Below are positions 45,322 to 56,224 of a DNA stretch of 64,000 bases, one piece after another. Position 1 is the stretch's first letter. Every line of letters starts with the position of its first letter. The notes beneath the pieces are model-generated. The model was given only the letters and a program-made list of their open reading frames with translations, was not told the origin of the DNA and made no database searches. Position numbers and translations under genes: made by a program. The stretch comes from Eledone cirrhosa (taxonomy: Eukaryota; Mollusca; Cephalopoda; Octopoda; Eledonidae): the NCBI GenBank assembly GCA_964016885.1, contig OZ024740.1, forward strand, positions 3,664,836 to 3,728,835, in the 5' to 3' direction.

Positions 45322-45520
45322 AGGGCGGTGGCTAGGGCGGTGGATTGGCAGTATCGGTAGAGGATCGGACGCCATGCTTTCCAGCATAGTTACGTCCCTT
45401 TACGATCTGAGTTCAAATCCCGCCGAGGTTGACTTTGCCTTTCATCCTTACGGGGTCGATAAAATAAAGTACCAGTAATGCACTGGGTAATTGCTGGCCT
45501 TGTGCCTAAAGTAGAAACAA
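45322..45520 (+). mobile_element. Family-2 SINE inserted in the PLE, with TSD
   Basis: A complete SINE (head GTGGATTGGCAGTATCGGTA, B-box GAGTTCAAATCC at 45409-45420, body, AAAGTAGAAACAA end). The 15-bp sequence TTATGGTATAGCAAG flanks it at 45307-45321 and 45521-45535, a target-site duplication. A few TTAT bases may instead belong to the SINE tail. Confidence 0.92.
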
Positions 45521-45627
45521 TTATGGTATAGCAAGGATGTTAGTGGTACATCTAGTTTTACCAACATCACCAAATTCAGTAACTATTCTAGAAGCCCTAT
45601 CAGGGTTGCACATTATTATTAACAATA

Positions 45628-45757
45628 CGGCCCTTGCCATTCTGAGTTCAAATCCCGCCAAGGTTAACTTTGCCTTTCATCCTTACGGGGTCGATAAAAT
45701 AAAGTACCAGTAATACACTGGGTAATTGCTGGCCTTGTGCCAAAAGTAGAAACAATT
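45628..45757 (+). mobile_element. Family-2 SINE, head-truncated, with TSD
   Basis: It starts shortly before the B box (TTCTGAGTTCAAATCCC) and ends AAAAGTAGAAACAA. ATTATTAACAATA flanks it (about 45616-45628 and 45758-45771), supporting a target-site duplication after 5' truncation during insertion. Confidence 0.85.
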
Positions 45758-46029
45758 ATTATTAACAATATTATCATTGATCCAAATCTCAGTCTCATTA
45801 CCAGGATTACTGAGTACCTCAGTTGGCATATTAGAAGAAATGCATTCATTGACAGTACTACTGTCAACCAACATATTGCTGCCACTAGTATTATCAAAAG
45901 TACTAATACCTATACTATTTCTAAAGGGACCAGTATTAGTTAAAGATCTACTATTTATTCTAAAGGAATTAAGTTTTTGTTTTATTGTCCATTGCTATGT
46001 AGCCTGCTAAATTATTTCTATTTAGTATC

Positions 46030-47187
46030 CTAAGGTCCTTGTAAGTAGACGAGAAAACAGAACCCAGATCCCCTCAGGGAAATGGCCTTGCTCAGTATGT
46101 AGGAAAGGTGTAGGTAGGAACTTCATTCTCTGTCCCAAATGCAAACAATGGGTACACAAGAGATGTAGCGGGATCTCAGGAAGCTTAATTAAGAATGTAG
46201 GCTTCACATGCAGCAGCTGTGCTGAGACAGCAAGCAGCAAACAGCCACAGGAAACAAGTACCACCAATCTCTGGGAGGGCTCTGTAGAAACAGTAGACAG
46301 CTTCTGCTACCTAGGTGACCGAATTAGCAGCGGAGGTGGGTGTTCAGAAAGTACAATAACTAGGGTAAGAACGGGATGGAAGAAGTTTAGGGAACTACTA
46401 CCACTGCTAGCTGCAAAAGGCTTCTCCCTTAGAATGAAAGGCAGACTGTATGATGCGTGTATACGAACAGCAATGTTGCATGGTAGTGAGACCTGGGCGC
46501 TGAAGGTGGAAGACTTACGTAGATTAGAGAGAAATGAAGCCTGCATGCTCCGATGGATGTGTAACAGTAATATACGTGAACGACAAAGCATAAATGAATT
46601 GAGAGAGAGACTGAGCATAAGAGGAATCAAATGCTGTGTGCAGGAGAGGTGGTTGCGCTGGTATGGACATGTGATGCGTATGAAGGATGACAGCTGCATA
46701 AAAAGGTGCAGAGCACTAGAAGTTGATGGAAACCGCGGAGTGGGGAGACCCAAGATGACCTGGGATGAGGTGATAAAAGCCGACCTTACCCAATTACACC
46801 TCTCAAAGGCAATGACACACAACCGTGCCCTCTGGCGTCACGCAGTAATACAGAGTACCCGACCTCACATGGGTACAAGCCGAAGCATATAGACAATATG
46901 CCCCCACACCCCCCACCGCAAGGTGGTCGTAGAGGTGCCACGGCAAAAAAGCACCCAGCCCACACTGTAAAGTGGACGTGTAGGCGCCACGAAAAAGCAC
47001 CCGCACTCACTGTAAATGAGGTTGGTGTTAGGAAGGGCATCCAGCTGTAGAAATCAAGCCAAATCAGTTCCTGTATGAGCAAGGCATGGTCAGCCGACCA
47101 GACACTGCACACAACAGGACAACCCGTCTAACCCATGCTAGCGTGGAAGAACGGACGTAAAACGGTGATGATGATGATGATGATGAT
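46030..47187 (+). mobile_element. RTE-like LINE, 5'-truncated (subtype A)
   Basis: The plus strand is open from about 46034 (VLVSRRENRTQIPSGKWPCS) through the PHD-like finger (CSVC, CPKC, WVHKRC, CSSC), YLGDRISSGGGCSES, MLHGSETWALKVEDLRRL and GRPKMTWDEVIKADL to a stop at 46890-46892. The subtype-A 3' UTR ends in GACGTAAAACGGTGATGATG and (ATG)n. No internal stop seen, so the truncation is probably recent. Confidence 0.92.
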
Positions 47188-48433
47188 AATATGTTTGGTT
47201 GGGAGGAAAATTATTATCCACTATATCAAAGAATAACCTCTGTAGTTAGACAACATATAGTAATGTGCTAGAGTGGTTTGATACCTCTGTAGTTAGACAA
47301 CATTTAGTAATGTGTTAGACTGGTATGATACCTCTGCAGTTAGACAACATATAGTAATGTACTAGTGGTTTGATACCTCTGTAGTTAGACAACATATAGT
47401 AATGTGCTAGAGTGGTTTGATACCTCTGTAGTTAGACAACATATAGTAATGTGCTATAGTGGTCTGATACCTCTGTAGTTAGACAACATATAGTAATGTG
47501 CTGTAGTGGTCTGATACCTCTGTAGTTAGACAACATTTAGTAATGTGTTAGACTGGTATGATACCTCTGTAGTTAGACAACATATAGTAATGTGTTAGAC
47601 TGGTATGATACCTCTGTAGTTAGACAACATATAGTAATGTGCTAGAGTGGTCTGATACCTCTGTAGTTAGACAACATATAGTAATGTACTAGAGTGGTTT
47701 GATACCTCTGTAGTTAGACAACATATAGTAATGTGCTATAGTGGTCTGATACCTCTGTAGTTAGACAACATATAGTAATGTACTAGAGTGGTCTGATACC
47801 TCTATAGTTAGACAACATATAGTAATGTGCTATAGTGGTCTGATACCTCTGTAGTTAGACAACATATAGTAATGTGCTAGAGTGGTCTGATACCTCTGTA
47901 TTTAGACAACATATAGTAATGTGCTATAGTGGTCTGATACCTCTGTAGTTAGACAACATATAGTAATGTGCTAGAGTGGTCTGATACCTCTGTATTTAGA
48001 CAACATATAGTAATGTACTATAGTGGTCTGATACCTCTGTAGTTAGACAACATATAGTAATGTACTATAGTGGTCTGATACCTCTGTAGTTAGACAACAT
48101 ATAGTAATGTGCTATAGTGGTCTGATACCTCTGTAGTTAGACAACATATAGTAATGTGCTAGAGTGGTTTGACGTTGTATATCTGTAGTTAGACAACATA
48201 TAGTAATGTGTTAGAGTGGTTTGACATATGTCTATAGTTGGACAACAGATTTTCTATACATTATAGCGTCTTTTCGGATTTTTTAAAATGTAAACATTTT
48301 CTTTGGCTGCTGGCTGTCGAGTATTTTAGTGAGGTTACAATGAGGTTCTTTAATCTTAAAAACTGGTTATGACAAGTTCCAGGAGGGGATGAAATGTTCG
48401 TAAATCAACATTTAATGTAAAAATATGTTTGGA
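47188..48433 (+). repeat. 47-bp-repeat element, expanded copy (about 21 units)
   Basis: The unit TGATACCTCTGTAGTTAGAC followed by AACATATAGTAATGTGCTAG AGTGGTC totals 47 bp, repeated from about 47228 to 48240 with variation at GTGCTAGAG/GTGCTATAG/GTACTAGAG. The unique 3' flank (48240-48430) matches 38051-38225 in reverse. ATATGTTTGG occurs at both ends of the element (47189 and 48424). Confidence 0.92.
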
Positions 48434-48479
48434 ATCTATCTATCTATCTCTCTCTTTATATATATAGAAGGCTGTGGCA

Positions 48480-49440
48480 TGGTCGGTTTTACGGATGCAG
48501 GTGAGAGCAGCTTGGATGAGCATGGGGGATATCCATGCTGGATGAAGCGGGTGGGGGGGGGGGGCATGTGAAGGGAATGGGTTTCCAAATCGTTGTCCTG
48601 GCTAGAGTCGATGAAGACGGAGGAGTTGGGAATAGGGTATGGAGAGTTTGGTGTGGGTTGGATGGGAGGAGGTGAACTCAAAATAAAAGTGGGAGTCAGT
48701 CGGTTTATAGAAGATGGAAGTAGAGAGGGTGTTGTAAGAGTGATTGATAGATAGAGAGATATCTCAAAAAGGGACAGAAGAATCGGAGACGGAGGTGGTG
48801 AAGGTGAGAGCAGGATGGAAAGATTGGACAAAAGATAGAAAGCAGTTGAGCTGTTCTCATGATAGAGAGGTGGCGCCGATACAGTCGTCGATATAACGAC
48901 CGTATAGCTCAGGAGTCGGGCCAGCGTACTGGAGGAAGATCTGGGCTTAGACGTAGCCAACAAACAAGTTGGCATAGTTTGGTCCCATTCTGGTTCCCAT
49001 CGCTACCCCAGAGACCTGCTGATAGAATTCACTGGAAAAAGAAAAACCATTGAGGGTCAGAACAAGCTCAGCCAGACAGAGAAGAGTGGTAGTGCTGGGG
49101 TTAGGAGTAGGGCGTAAGTCTAAAAAGTGTTGGAGAGCGTGGAGGCCGTCATCATGAGGGATGGCGGTATAAAGAGAGGTGATGTCCAGGGTGAAGAGAA
49201 GGTGAGAGGGGCCAAGAGGGAAGAAGAAGGAGTTAAAGAGCCTAAGGGCTTGATTAATATCGTGGATGTAGGAGGGGAGGTTGACGACTAATGGAGGAGG
49301 GTATCTAAGTATTCAGAGAGGATTTAGTTTTGAAATTGTTTTGCAAGACTTCTCATCTGAAAACATAAGTTTAAACAGATAGCGTTATACTTTGGGAGGG
49401 TCATGCTGCCAACTGGAAATTTATAATAAATTAATGTCAC
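48480..49440 (-). mobile_element. Penelope-like element reverse transcriptase fragment
   Basis: The minus strand, allowing frameshifts, gives RYPPPLVVNLPSYIHDINQA, LFTLDITSLYTAIPHDDGL, TLLCLAELVLTLNGFSF, QVSGVAMGTRMGPNYANLF, then YGRYIDDCIGAT (the RT catalytic YxDD is the YIDD here), followed by FVQSFHPALTF, IFYKPTDSHFYFE and PYSQLLRLHRL. This is the conserved core order of Penelope-like RTs, not of LINEs. Stops occur after NLFVGYV and in the thumb. At 49320-49440 it is preceded by the PLE 5' module. The GIY-YIG part is absent here. Confidence 0.85.
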
Positions 49441-49882
49441 TGGAGCGAGATCTTTGGCGCTACACAGTTATACAGAAGACCTGCCTTGCCTAAGTACAAA
49501 ACGAAACCTACAGTCAGTAGGCACCTCTAACAAAATACGCCCCTGTCCCACTATCCCCACTCCATCCACACCACCCCCTTAAATGTGAAGTTATGTTGGT
49601 ACCACAACATCCAGTCCGAAACAAATGAGGTCGTGTAGGTGTCACGACAAAAAAAACACACAGTCCACGCTGTAATGTGGCCGTGTAGGTAACATGGTAA
49701 AAACCTCCCAGTCCACACTGTAAACATGGTTGGTGTTAGGAAGGGCATCCATCCGTAGAAAACCCGCCAGACAGTCCTATACGAGCAGGACAACAAATCT
49801 TGCCTCAAGTGGGAAAACTCCCGTCCAAACCCATGCTAGCGTGGAAGATGGACGTTAAACGATGATGATGATGATGATGATG
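49437..49882 (+). mobile_element. RTE-like LINE 3' end inserted between PLE modules
   Basis: It begins with the last codons of the ORF (SLERDLWRYTVIQKTCLA) and continues through a complete subtype-B 3' UTR to AACGATGATGATG. The left neighbour ends GGAAATTTATAATAAATT and the right neighbour begins GAAGTGAAAACCAAC; these are contiguous at 690-715 and 56950-56975, so the insertion site is exact. No clear target-site duplication. Confidence 0.88.
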
Positions 49883-49885
49883 AAG

Positions 49886-49945
49886 TGAAAACCAACAGGT
49901 GTGTTTTTATTGGCAGCATGACCCTCCCAAAGTATAACAATATAT
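49886..49945 (+). mobile_element. PLE 5' module, inverted relative to 49385-49436
   Basis: TTGGCAGCATGACCCTCCCA AAGTATAAC (split) is the exact reverse complement of 49385-49413. The two modules therefore face each other across the LINE insertion, a head-to-head arrangement of PLE 5' ends. (TA)n and (CA)n follow to 49990. Confidence 0.85.
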
Positions 49946-49958
49946 ATATACTATATAC

Positions 49959-49989
<31 letters not shown>

Positions 49990-50169
49990 TGTATATATAT
50001 ATGTCTTTTTCTGCATATATTGTTTTCTTATATTTAAAAAACAATTTCATTTCCATTTTACCAGCACAGGTTATTATCACGAATACCACGAAGATAACTG
50101 CTACAATTACCATTATAAACATTATTATCACAGTTCTCTATAATCAACAATATCTCCACCATTATTACC

Positions 50170-50412
50170 ATCATAATTATCATCAGCAAGATAAACACGA
50201 CCAACACCAGCACCACCACCACCACCAACATCACCACCAGCATCACCAGCATCACCACCACTGTCACCACCACCTTTATCATCACTACCACCATCATCAT
50301 CACCATCACCACCATCACCATCACCAGCATCACCACCACCACCACAATCACCATCACCACCATCACCATCACCATCACCAGCACCAGCACCACCACCAAC
50401 AAAAAACAACAC
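50170..50412. repeat. (CCA/CAT)n trinucleotide repeat
   Basis: CAC, CAT, CAG and ACC triplets give histidine-rich frames on the plus strand and valine/methionine- or glycine/aspartate-rich frames on the minus strand. No sign of a gene. The following 50413-50770 is A/T-rich without recognised features. Confidence 0.85.
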
Positions 50413-50769
50413 TATGTATAGTTCATAAAAATCATTGAAAAACTAAAACAAGAGATCTTCACAAAGAAACAACCATTATGATGAAATAGCAATGCTACGT
50501 CTTTGAATAAAACAATTCTTCTTTGAAAAAAGCAAATACTTTGTTTCCAGCCAATATTAGAAAATACCTCCAAAAGCAGAACACTTAGGAATGGTTAGTG
50601 TATTGCCTTGGGATAGGATACTAAAAATAAACATTTCCTACATTTAAAAATCTATTTTCAAATATTTCTGTGGATGCTAGAAGGGTGAATGGTTAGCAAG
50701 TTTGCTTCCCAACCATAAGTTCCTAAGTTTGTTCACACTGTATAGCATCTTAAAATCTAAAGTTTGTCT

Positions 50770-51045
50770 TAAGCCAGAAGGCTCATTAGTCCAGTGCTTA
50801 TCTTGGTTTCATGGCATGAAGCGACTGACAGTACAAGACTCCCCCCCCCCCTGGACAAGACGCCAGTCCTTCACAGGGTTAAAGCTCCAGCTACTGCTGG
50901 TACTCATTTTCAGCTGAGTATACTGGAGCAACGTGAAATGAAATATTTTGCTCAAGAACACAACATGCAGTCCAGCCCAGGAATCGTACCTACAACATTA
51001 TGATTGTAAATCAAACTCCCTTACTACTAGGCCATGCACCCCTCC
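50770..51045 (-). mobile_element. tRNA-derived SINE (family 3)
   Basis: In reverse complement: head GTGCATGGCCTAGTAGTAAG (A-box-like), B-box-like GGTACGATTCC, then the family-1-like TTCTTGAGCAAAATATTTCA and a distinct 3' body (AGTCTTGTACTGTCAGTCGC, CTTCATGCCATGAAACC). The body is shared with 51110-51345. A run of C occurs at 50842-50851. Confidence 0.75.
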
Positions 51046-51109
51046 ACATATGGCATGTTAGGAAAGTGTAATTTATCATGGTTGAGTGCTTAGGAAGTTT
51101 CTATACAAC

Positions 51110-51345
51110 CACAAGATCCCAAGTTTGTTCACACTGAATGGCATCTTAGGAAAATATAATCTACCATACTGTCGGTTTGACCCAAACCTTGTGAGTGAAA
51201 TTGGGTAGAAAGATGCTGAACTACCTGTGATGGACTGGTGTCCTACCCAGGAGCAAGTCTTGTACTCTGTCTCTTCATGCCACAGAAACCGAGATAAGAA
51301 TCGGTCTGATGAGCCTCTCAGCTTGCAACAGACTTTAGAGGTGTT
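51110..51345 (+). mobile_element. Second family-3 SINE copy, inverted and diverged
   Basis: The right part (AAGTCTTGTACTCTGTCTCT, TCATGCCACAGAAACC) aligns to the body of the 50770-51045 copy in the opposite orientation, and AAGTTTGTTCACACTG occurs beside both copies (50730, 51120). No intact head. Confidence 0.55.
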
Positions 51346-51385
51346 GGATTGACAAAATTATTAAATTATCAGTTGAGATGTCTTG

Positions 51386-51434
<49 letters not shown>

Positions 51435-51440
51435 AGTTAT

Positions 51441-51580
51441 TCCGGGTTGAATCGGAGGTAACCACAGTAAGTAAGGTACTCAATACATAGCAGAGTATGA
51501 AATATTTAATATAGATGAGATTCCTGATGATTTCTAAAGAATGAAACACTTCTAGTCCTGTAGAATCTCATCTATATTAA
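51441..51580. repeat. Foldback family 2, copy A
   Basis: Flank TTGAATCGGAGGTAACCACA GTAAGTAAGG (split) with GTACTCAATA, then stem arms TTAATATAGATGAGATTC (51505-51522) and its complement (51563-51580) around a 40-nt loop. Flank and loop are homologous to copy B at 59505-59702. It is bounded by (TA)n on both sides. Confidence 0.85.
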
Positions 51581-51593
51581 AACTATATATATA

Positions 51594-54239
51594 TCATCAT
51601 CATCATCATCATCACCGTTTTACGTCCGTTCTTCAATGCTAGCATGGGTTAGACGGGTTGTCCTGTTGTGGGCAGTGTCTGGTCGGCTGACCATGCCTTG
51701 CTCATACAGGAACTGATTTTGGCTTGATTTCTACAGCTGGATGCCCTTCCTAACACCAACCTCATTTACAGTGAGTGCTGGGTGCTTTTTCCGTGGCGCC
51801 TACACGTCCACTTTACAGTGTGGGCTGGGTGCTTTTTTGCTGTGGCACCTCCACAACCACCTTGCAGTGGGAGGGTGTGGGGGCATATTGTCTATATGCT
51901 TCAGCCTGTACCCATGGGAGGTCGGGTACTCTGTATTACTGTGTGACGCCAGAGGTCACGGTCGTGTGTAATTGGGTAAGGTCGGCTTTTATCACCTCAT
52001 CCCAGGTCTTCTTGGGTCTCCCCACTCCGCGGTTTCCATTGACTTCTAGTGCTCTGCACCTTTTTATGCAGCTGTCATCCTTCATACGTATCATATGTCC
52101 ATACCAACACAACCACCTCTCCTGCACACAGCATTTGATTCCTCTTATGCTCAGTCTCTCTCTCAATTCATTTATGCTTTGTCGTTCGCGTATATTACTA
52201 TTACACATCCATCGGAGCATGCAGGCTTCGTTTCTTTCTAATCTACGTAAATCTTCCACCTTCAGCACCCAGGTCTCACTACCATGTAACATTGCTGTTC
52301 GGATACACGCATCATACAGTCTGCCTTTCATTTTGAGGGAGAAGCCTTTTGCAGCTAGCAGTGGCAGTAGTTCCCTGAACATCTTCCATCCCGTTCTTAC
52401 CCTAGTTATTGTACTTTCTGAACACCCCCCTCCGCTGCTAATTCGGTCACCTAGGTAGCAGAAGCTGTCTACTGTTTCTACAGAGCCCTCCCAGAGATTG
52501 GTGGTACTTGTTTCCTGTGGCTGTTTGCTGCTTGCTGTCCCAGCACAGCTGCTGCATGTGAAGCCTACATTCTTAATTAAGCTTCCTGAGATCCCGCTAC
52601 ATCTCTTGTGTACCCATTGTTTGCATTTGGGGCAGAGAATGGAGTTCCTACCTACACCTTTCCTACATACTGAGCAAGGCCATTTCCCTGAGGGGATCTG
52701 GGTTCTGTTTTCTCGTCTACTTACAAGGACCTTAGTCTTTGTCATGTTGACTTTGAGACCCTTTCTTTCTAGTCCCTGCTTCCAAGTTTGGAATTTCTTC
52801 TCTAGTTTTACCATAGATTCAGCTATAAGTGCGAGGTCATCAGCATACAGGAGTTCCCATGGGCATCCGGTCTTAAACTCCTCCGTTATTGCCTGTAGGA
52901 CTATGATGAACAGGAGAGAGCTAAGAACAGAGCCCTGGTGGACACCAACCTGTACGCTAAATTCCTCGCTATACTCATTGCTAATCCTAACTTTGCTGAC
53001 TGCTCCCCTATACATGGCTTGTACAGCTTTCACAAGCCATTCATCTACTCCTAGTTTTCTAAGAGCCCACCAGATTACAGCACGTGGAACTCTGTCAAAG
53101 GCTTTCTCGAGATCGACGAATGCCAAGTAGAGTGGCTTACTTTTAGCTAGGTACTTTTCCTGTAACTGCCTCACAAGGAAGAGGGCATCAGTGGTGCCTC
53201 TTCCTGGTACAAATCCAAATTGCATCTCATCTATTTTCACCCGGTCCCTAATCAACTGTGCTATAACTCTTTCTGTTACTTTCATGACCTGGTCCGTCAG
53301 CTTTATACCTCTATAGTTTCCTCTATCTAGTGCATCCTCTTTACCTTTGTAGCAGTTAACAATGATGCTACTGCACCAATCTTTTGGTATGACACCTTCT
53401 AGTATTACCTGGTTAACAATACGTGTGGTTATAGTGTGACCTACAGACCCAGATGCCTTCAGCATCTCAGCAGCTATACCCGATGGACCGGTTGCCTTTC
53501 CCATCTTCATATCTTTGATTGCCTTACTTACTATGCTGCTGCTGACTTGTACTGCTGGCCCCTCTATAGGGTCTACTTGGGGTAGGGTCTCTTCTTCCCA
53601 TGCATTCTCCTCATTTAGTAATCTATCATAATGGCTCTTCCATGCATCTTTCTTCTCAGCACTTGTGAGGGCAAGCTCACCTTTATCATTCCGGATACAC
53701 TTCTCTCCAATGGCATCACAATTCTCTCTGACACACTGCCTCGCAATCTTGAACACCTCCTGTTTCTGGTCCTCACGTTGCAAAACATGCTTGAATTTTC
53801 TATCCTCTGCTTCCCTCCTAGCTAAGTATATTTGTCGCCTAGCTTCCCTCTTGGTCTCTATGTAATGTACCCTGCTCCCCCCGTTCTTCGATTCTATCCA
53901 TGCCTGTATCTTGGCATTAACTGCCTCATCTACCTTATTGTTCCGCCACCAAGTCACTCTCCTCCTGCTTGTGGTCTTACTCCAGCCACAGACTTCATCT
54001 GTCACCTCTAGTAAGTTATTTTTTAGGAACTCCCAGTTCTCTTCTACATTGAATGTCTCTATCTGTTCTTATTTACAATCGAAGGCGTTGAGTAAAATAT
54101 CTTTAAATCTGTTACTGGCTGAGGGGTCTTTCAGCTTCCAGATCTTTCTTCTCCAGGTTGGCCTCTGTTTCCAGGTTTGTCTAGTTCTGACCGTGAGGTC
54201 GCTGACAACTAAGCTATGTTGGGAGGTACATTCCTCATA
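51594..54239 (-). mobile_element. RTE-like LINE, 2.6 kb (subtype A), 5' end lost
   Basis: Minus strand from the end of the endonuclease (EECTSQHSLVVSDL near 54232) to a subtype-A 3' UTR and (ATG)n at 51594-51610. The 5' part is cut by (TA)n at 54239. It matches 46030-47187 and 57039-58121 closely where they overlap, so all three belong to one recent subfamily. Confidence 0.92.
51936..54239 (-). pseudogene. Reverse transcriptase ORF of the 51.6-54.2 kb LINE
   Basis: Open from 54005 to 51936 (689 codons): linker VCGWSKTTSRRRVTWWRN, RT motifs AFVDLEKAFDRVP, QGSVLSSLLFIIVLQAI and LLYADDLALIAES, PHD-like finger (CSVC, CPKC, WVHKRCSG, CSSC), YLGDRISSGGGCSES and GRPKKTWDEVIKAD. A TAA near 54069 separates it from upstream endonuclease codons in the same frame (other copies have Glu there). 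Near 51965 a small deletion shifts the frame, so the usual LSKAMTH ending is replaced by TTVTSGVTQ. Two lesions plus the missing 5' part make it inactive. Confidence 0.9.
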
Positions 54240-54250
54240 TATATATATAT

Positions 54251-54290
<40 letters not shown>

Positions 54291-54460
54291 CAATATATTT
54301 AGAAACACACAGATACATGCGGACACACACATATATACATGAATGCATCCGCACCCAACTGTGAGTTAAGGGTGCCAACTTCACCGATGTTGCTCAATGA
54401 ATGACCGGGACAGACCAATTCAGTTGAACTAGACTGAACCAGTATCAGAGTTAAAAATAC

Positions 54461-54728
54461 ATTATGAAGAGAGAAGAAACATTTAGATATAATTAGTAAT
54501 AAAATGTATCATACCTAAATTGCTCCTAAATTCCTCGACTACGTAGTTTCGTAAGACTAGTAAAATGAGGTATCCTCTTGATAAGTCGGCAGACCTCGCA
54601 GGGACTCTATATCTTTATGATATATTGTTTTTGTTTATGCCACGAAACTACGTAGTCGAGGAATTTAGGAGCAATTTAGGTATGATACATTTTATTACTA
54701 ATTATATCTAAATGTTTCTTCTCTCTTC

Positions 54729-54733
<5 letters not shown>
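54461..54733. repeat. Foldback element, 92-bp arms, 89-nt loop
   Basis: Arms 54461-54552 and 54642-54733 are reverse complements with no mismatch that I noticed in the parts I compared; the inner end is CGACTACGTAGTTTCGT. The loop (54553-54641) is unique in the window. The right end runs into (TA)n, the left into non-repetitive sequence. Confidence 0.88.
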
Positions 54734-54759
<26 letters not shown>

Positions 54760-55118
54760 CATCATTTCATCATCATTTCATCATCATTTCATTTCACGTC
54801 CGCTTTTTCCCTACTTGCAAGGATGGGACGGGAACTGATTTTGGCTTGATTTCTGCAGCTGGATGCCCTTCCTAACACCAACCTCATTTACAGTGAGTGC
54901 TGGGTGCTTTTTTGCCGTGGCACCTCCACGACCACTTTGCAGTGGAATGATATGGACCTCAGTCCCTATCATCTCATTTCTACAGCTGAGTAAACTGGAG
55001 CAATGTGAAATAAAGTGTCTTGCTCAAGGAAACAACACATCACCCGGTCTGAGAATTGAACTCACAACCTTTCGATTGCAAGGCCAATGCTCTAACCACT
55101 AAGCCCTGTGCCTCCATA
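54760..55118 (-). mobile_element. tRNA-derived SINE (family 1), full length
   Basis: In reverse complement: head GGCACAGGGCTTAGTGGTTA, B-box GTGAGTTCAATTCTC, body, the LINE-derived middle (GGTGTTAGGAAGGGCATCCA) and the tail CCCATCCTTGCAAGTAGGGA AAAAGCGGACGTGAAATG (split) with an (ATGAA)n-like end. Same organisation as 7660-7993 with a diverged tail. Confidence 0.88.
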
Positions 55119-55184
55119 TACATACATACATACATACATGGGGGCTGCCAACTCGTTTTCGAGTACGGCCACTATTTTATATCC

Positions 55185-55430
55185 ATGTAGGAGAACCCCT
55201 ACCGATGCGCTGAACGAGTGTGACTTTTTAGTCCAGCCAGCGACTTGAAAACTCTAGTACAAACACTACACTTGTGACAATTATTGACACATAGTGCTGG
55301 GCTCATGGTACCATGTGACGACAAGTGCAGAGAGATCTCCAGATATAAAGCAATGCCTGTGCCGTGAAGCTTTTATAGTGAGCAAAGGCACTGCACAAAG
55401 CCAGTCCCACTCTCTTAACCAAGATGATAT
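55185..55430 (-). mobile_element. Fragment with a C2H2-like finger, probable LINE C-terminus
   Basis: The minus strand 55280-55202 encodes NCHKCSVCTRVFKSLAGLKS HTRSAHR (split) and then a stop. The C-x2-C-x3-F-x5-L-x2-H-x4-H pattern is a C2H2 finger; the CxxC...SLAGLKSH version ending an ORF is common at the C-terminus of some invertebrate LINEs. Upstream codons in frame (HGTMSPALCV) are uninformative. A decayed host zinc-finger exon is the alternative. Confidence 0.4.
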
Positions 55431-56224
55431 GTACCAAAAAGAAGAACAAGTCAACATCATTGGATACCATCAGGTTTGCAGGTGTTATATCAGAGTTTTC
55501 CTTCTCCTAGAATTCTGCCTTGACAAAGGCTAAGGGGTCATCTCTCCCGGTGATTTTTGTCATGACACCTACATGACCAGTTTACAACATTGACTGGGCA
55601 CTTTTTGTCATGTCGCCATCATGAACACTTTATTGGCTTTTGCATTCTGAGTTCAAATCCTGCTGTTACCTAATTGGGTAGTTGACTTGGTATGTCGCCT
55701 GATTTAACACCAGCTTCTGGTTCTTGAGTGTCTTTAATGGAGTCCACTCTGTTATAAGTATTTGGGCCACCTTACTAACTGCAAGTGTAGCCTACAGTAT
55801 ATTGTTTGGTCTAAGTGGGCAAGTAATTGATGTATGAAATAGATTAACTACTCTCATTAAACGAATAATATAAAGAATTGATGTTTATTGAGAGGAAAGA
55901 TTCTCAATCATAATATAACATTTAGAGTGGGTTGTGTCATGGTGGTAGGGTCATGAGTGAGAGGGGGGAGAGAGAGGGAGGCGTAGGATAGGGAGAGACA
56001 GAGAGAGGGAGAGTAACAGAGAGAGAGACTTTGAAGTAAACAGTCCCTAATAATAAATATTCTATAAAAAGTATATAAGTATTTCAATCAATGCATGTTT
56101 AGTGTGTTTATTACACAAAGCCATGAAAGAAGCATATATATTATATATAGTTCAACAATATATAGACACAGAGATACAAAGACACAGTCTTATTAGTTTC
56201 ATCTCATGTAATATATATATATAT
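55431..56224. other. Unassigned sequence, purine-rich tract
   Basis: A possible SINE B-box remnant at 55645 (TTCTGAGTTCAAATCC), no clear head or body. 55955-56025 is a GA-rich tract (GAGAGGGAG units). No credible reading frame. Confidence 0.4.

Larger units (their letters stand above)
44780..46020 (-). mobile_element. Penelope-like element fragment with GIY-YIG endonuclease region
   Basis: The minus strand, read across stops, gives NCNYRILNNCPLGGRCLKT, then NDNYIGATANKF, YAHTHSFKNNKLKNTTSLV, IWSLKEDKVNYNIKWSLIN and SKCNLCLIEAFEIL, about 45290-44900. The CPLxGxCL...YIGAT...HxxSF...IWxLK...CxLCLxE series is diagnostic of the GIY-YIG C-terminus of Penelope-like retroelements. Upstream pieces (CNPDRASRIVTEFGDVGKT and further, 45600-45990) would be the linker to the RT. 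At least one stop follows the YIGATANKF segment. Two SINEs (45322-45520, 45628-45757) interrupt it. Confidence 0.75.

Noticed and set aside
49984..50440. Histidine-rich protein of about 150 residues
   Set aside because: Encoded by a CAC/CAT trinucleotide repeat, with valine- or glycine-rich frames on the other strand; no unique domain.
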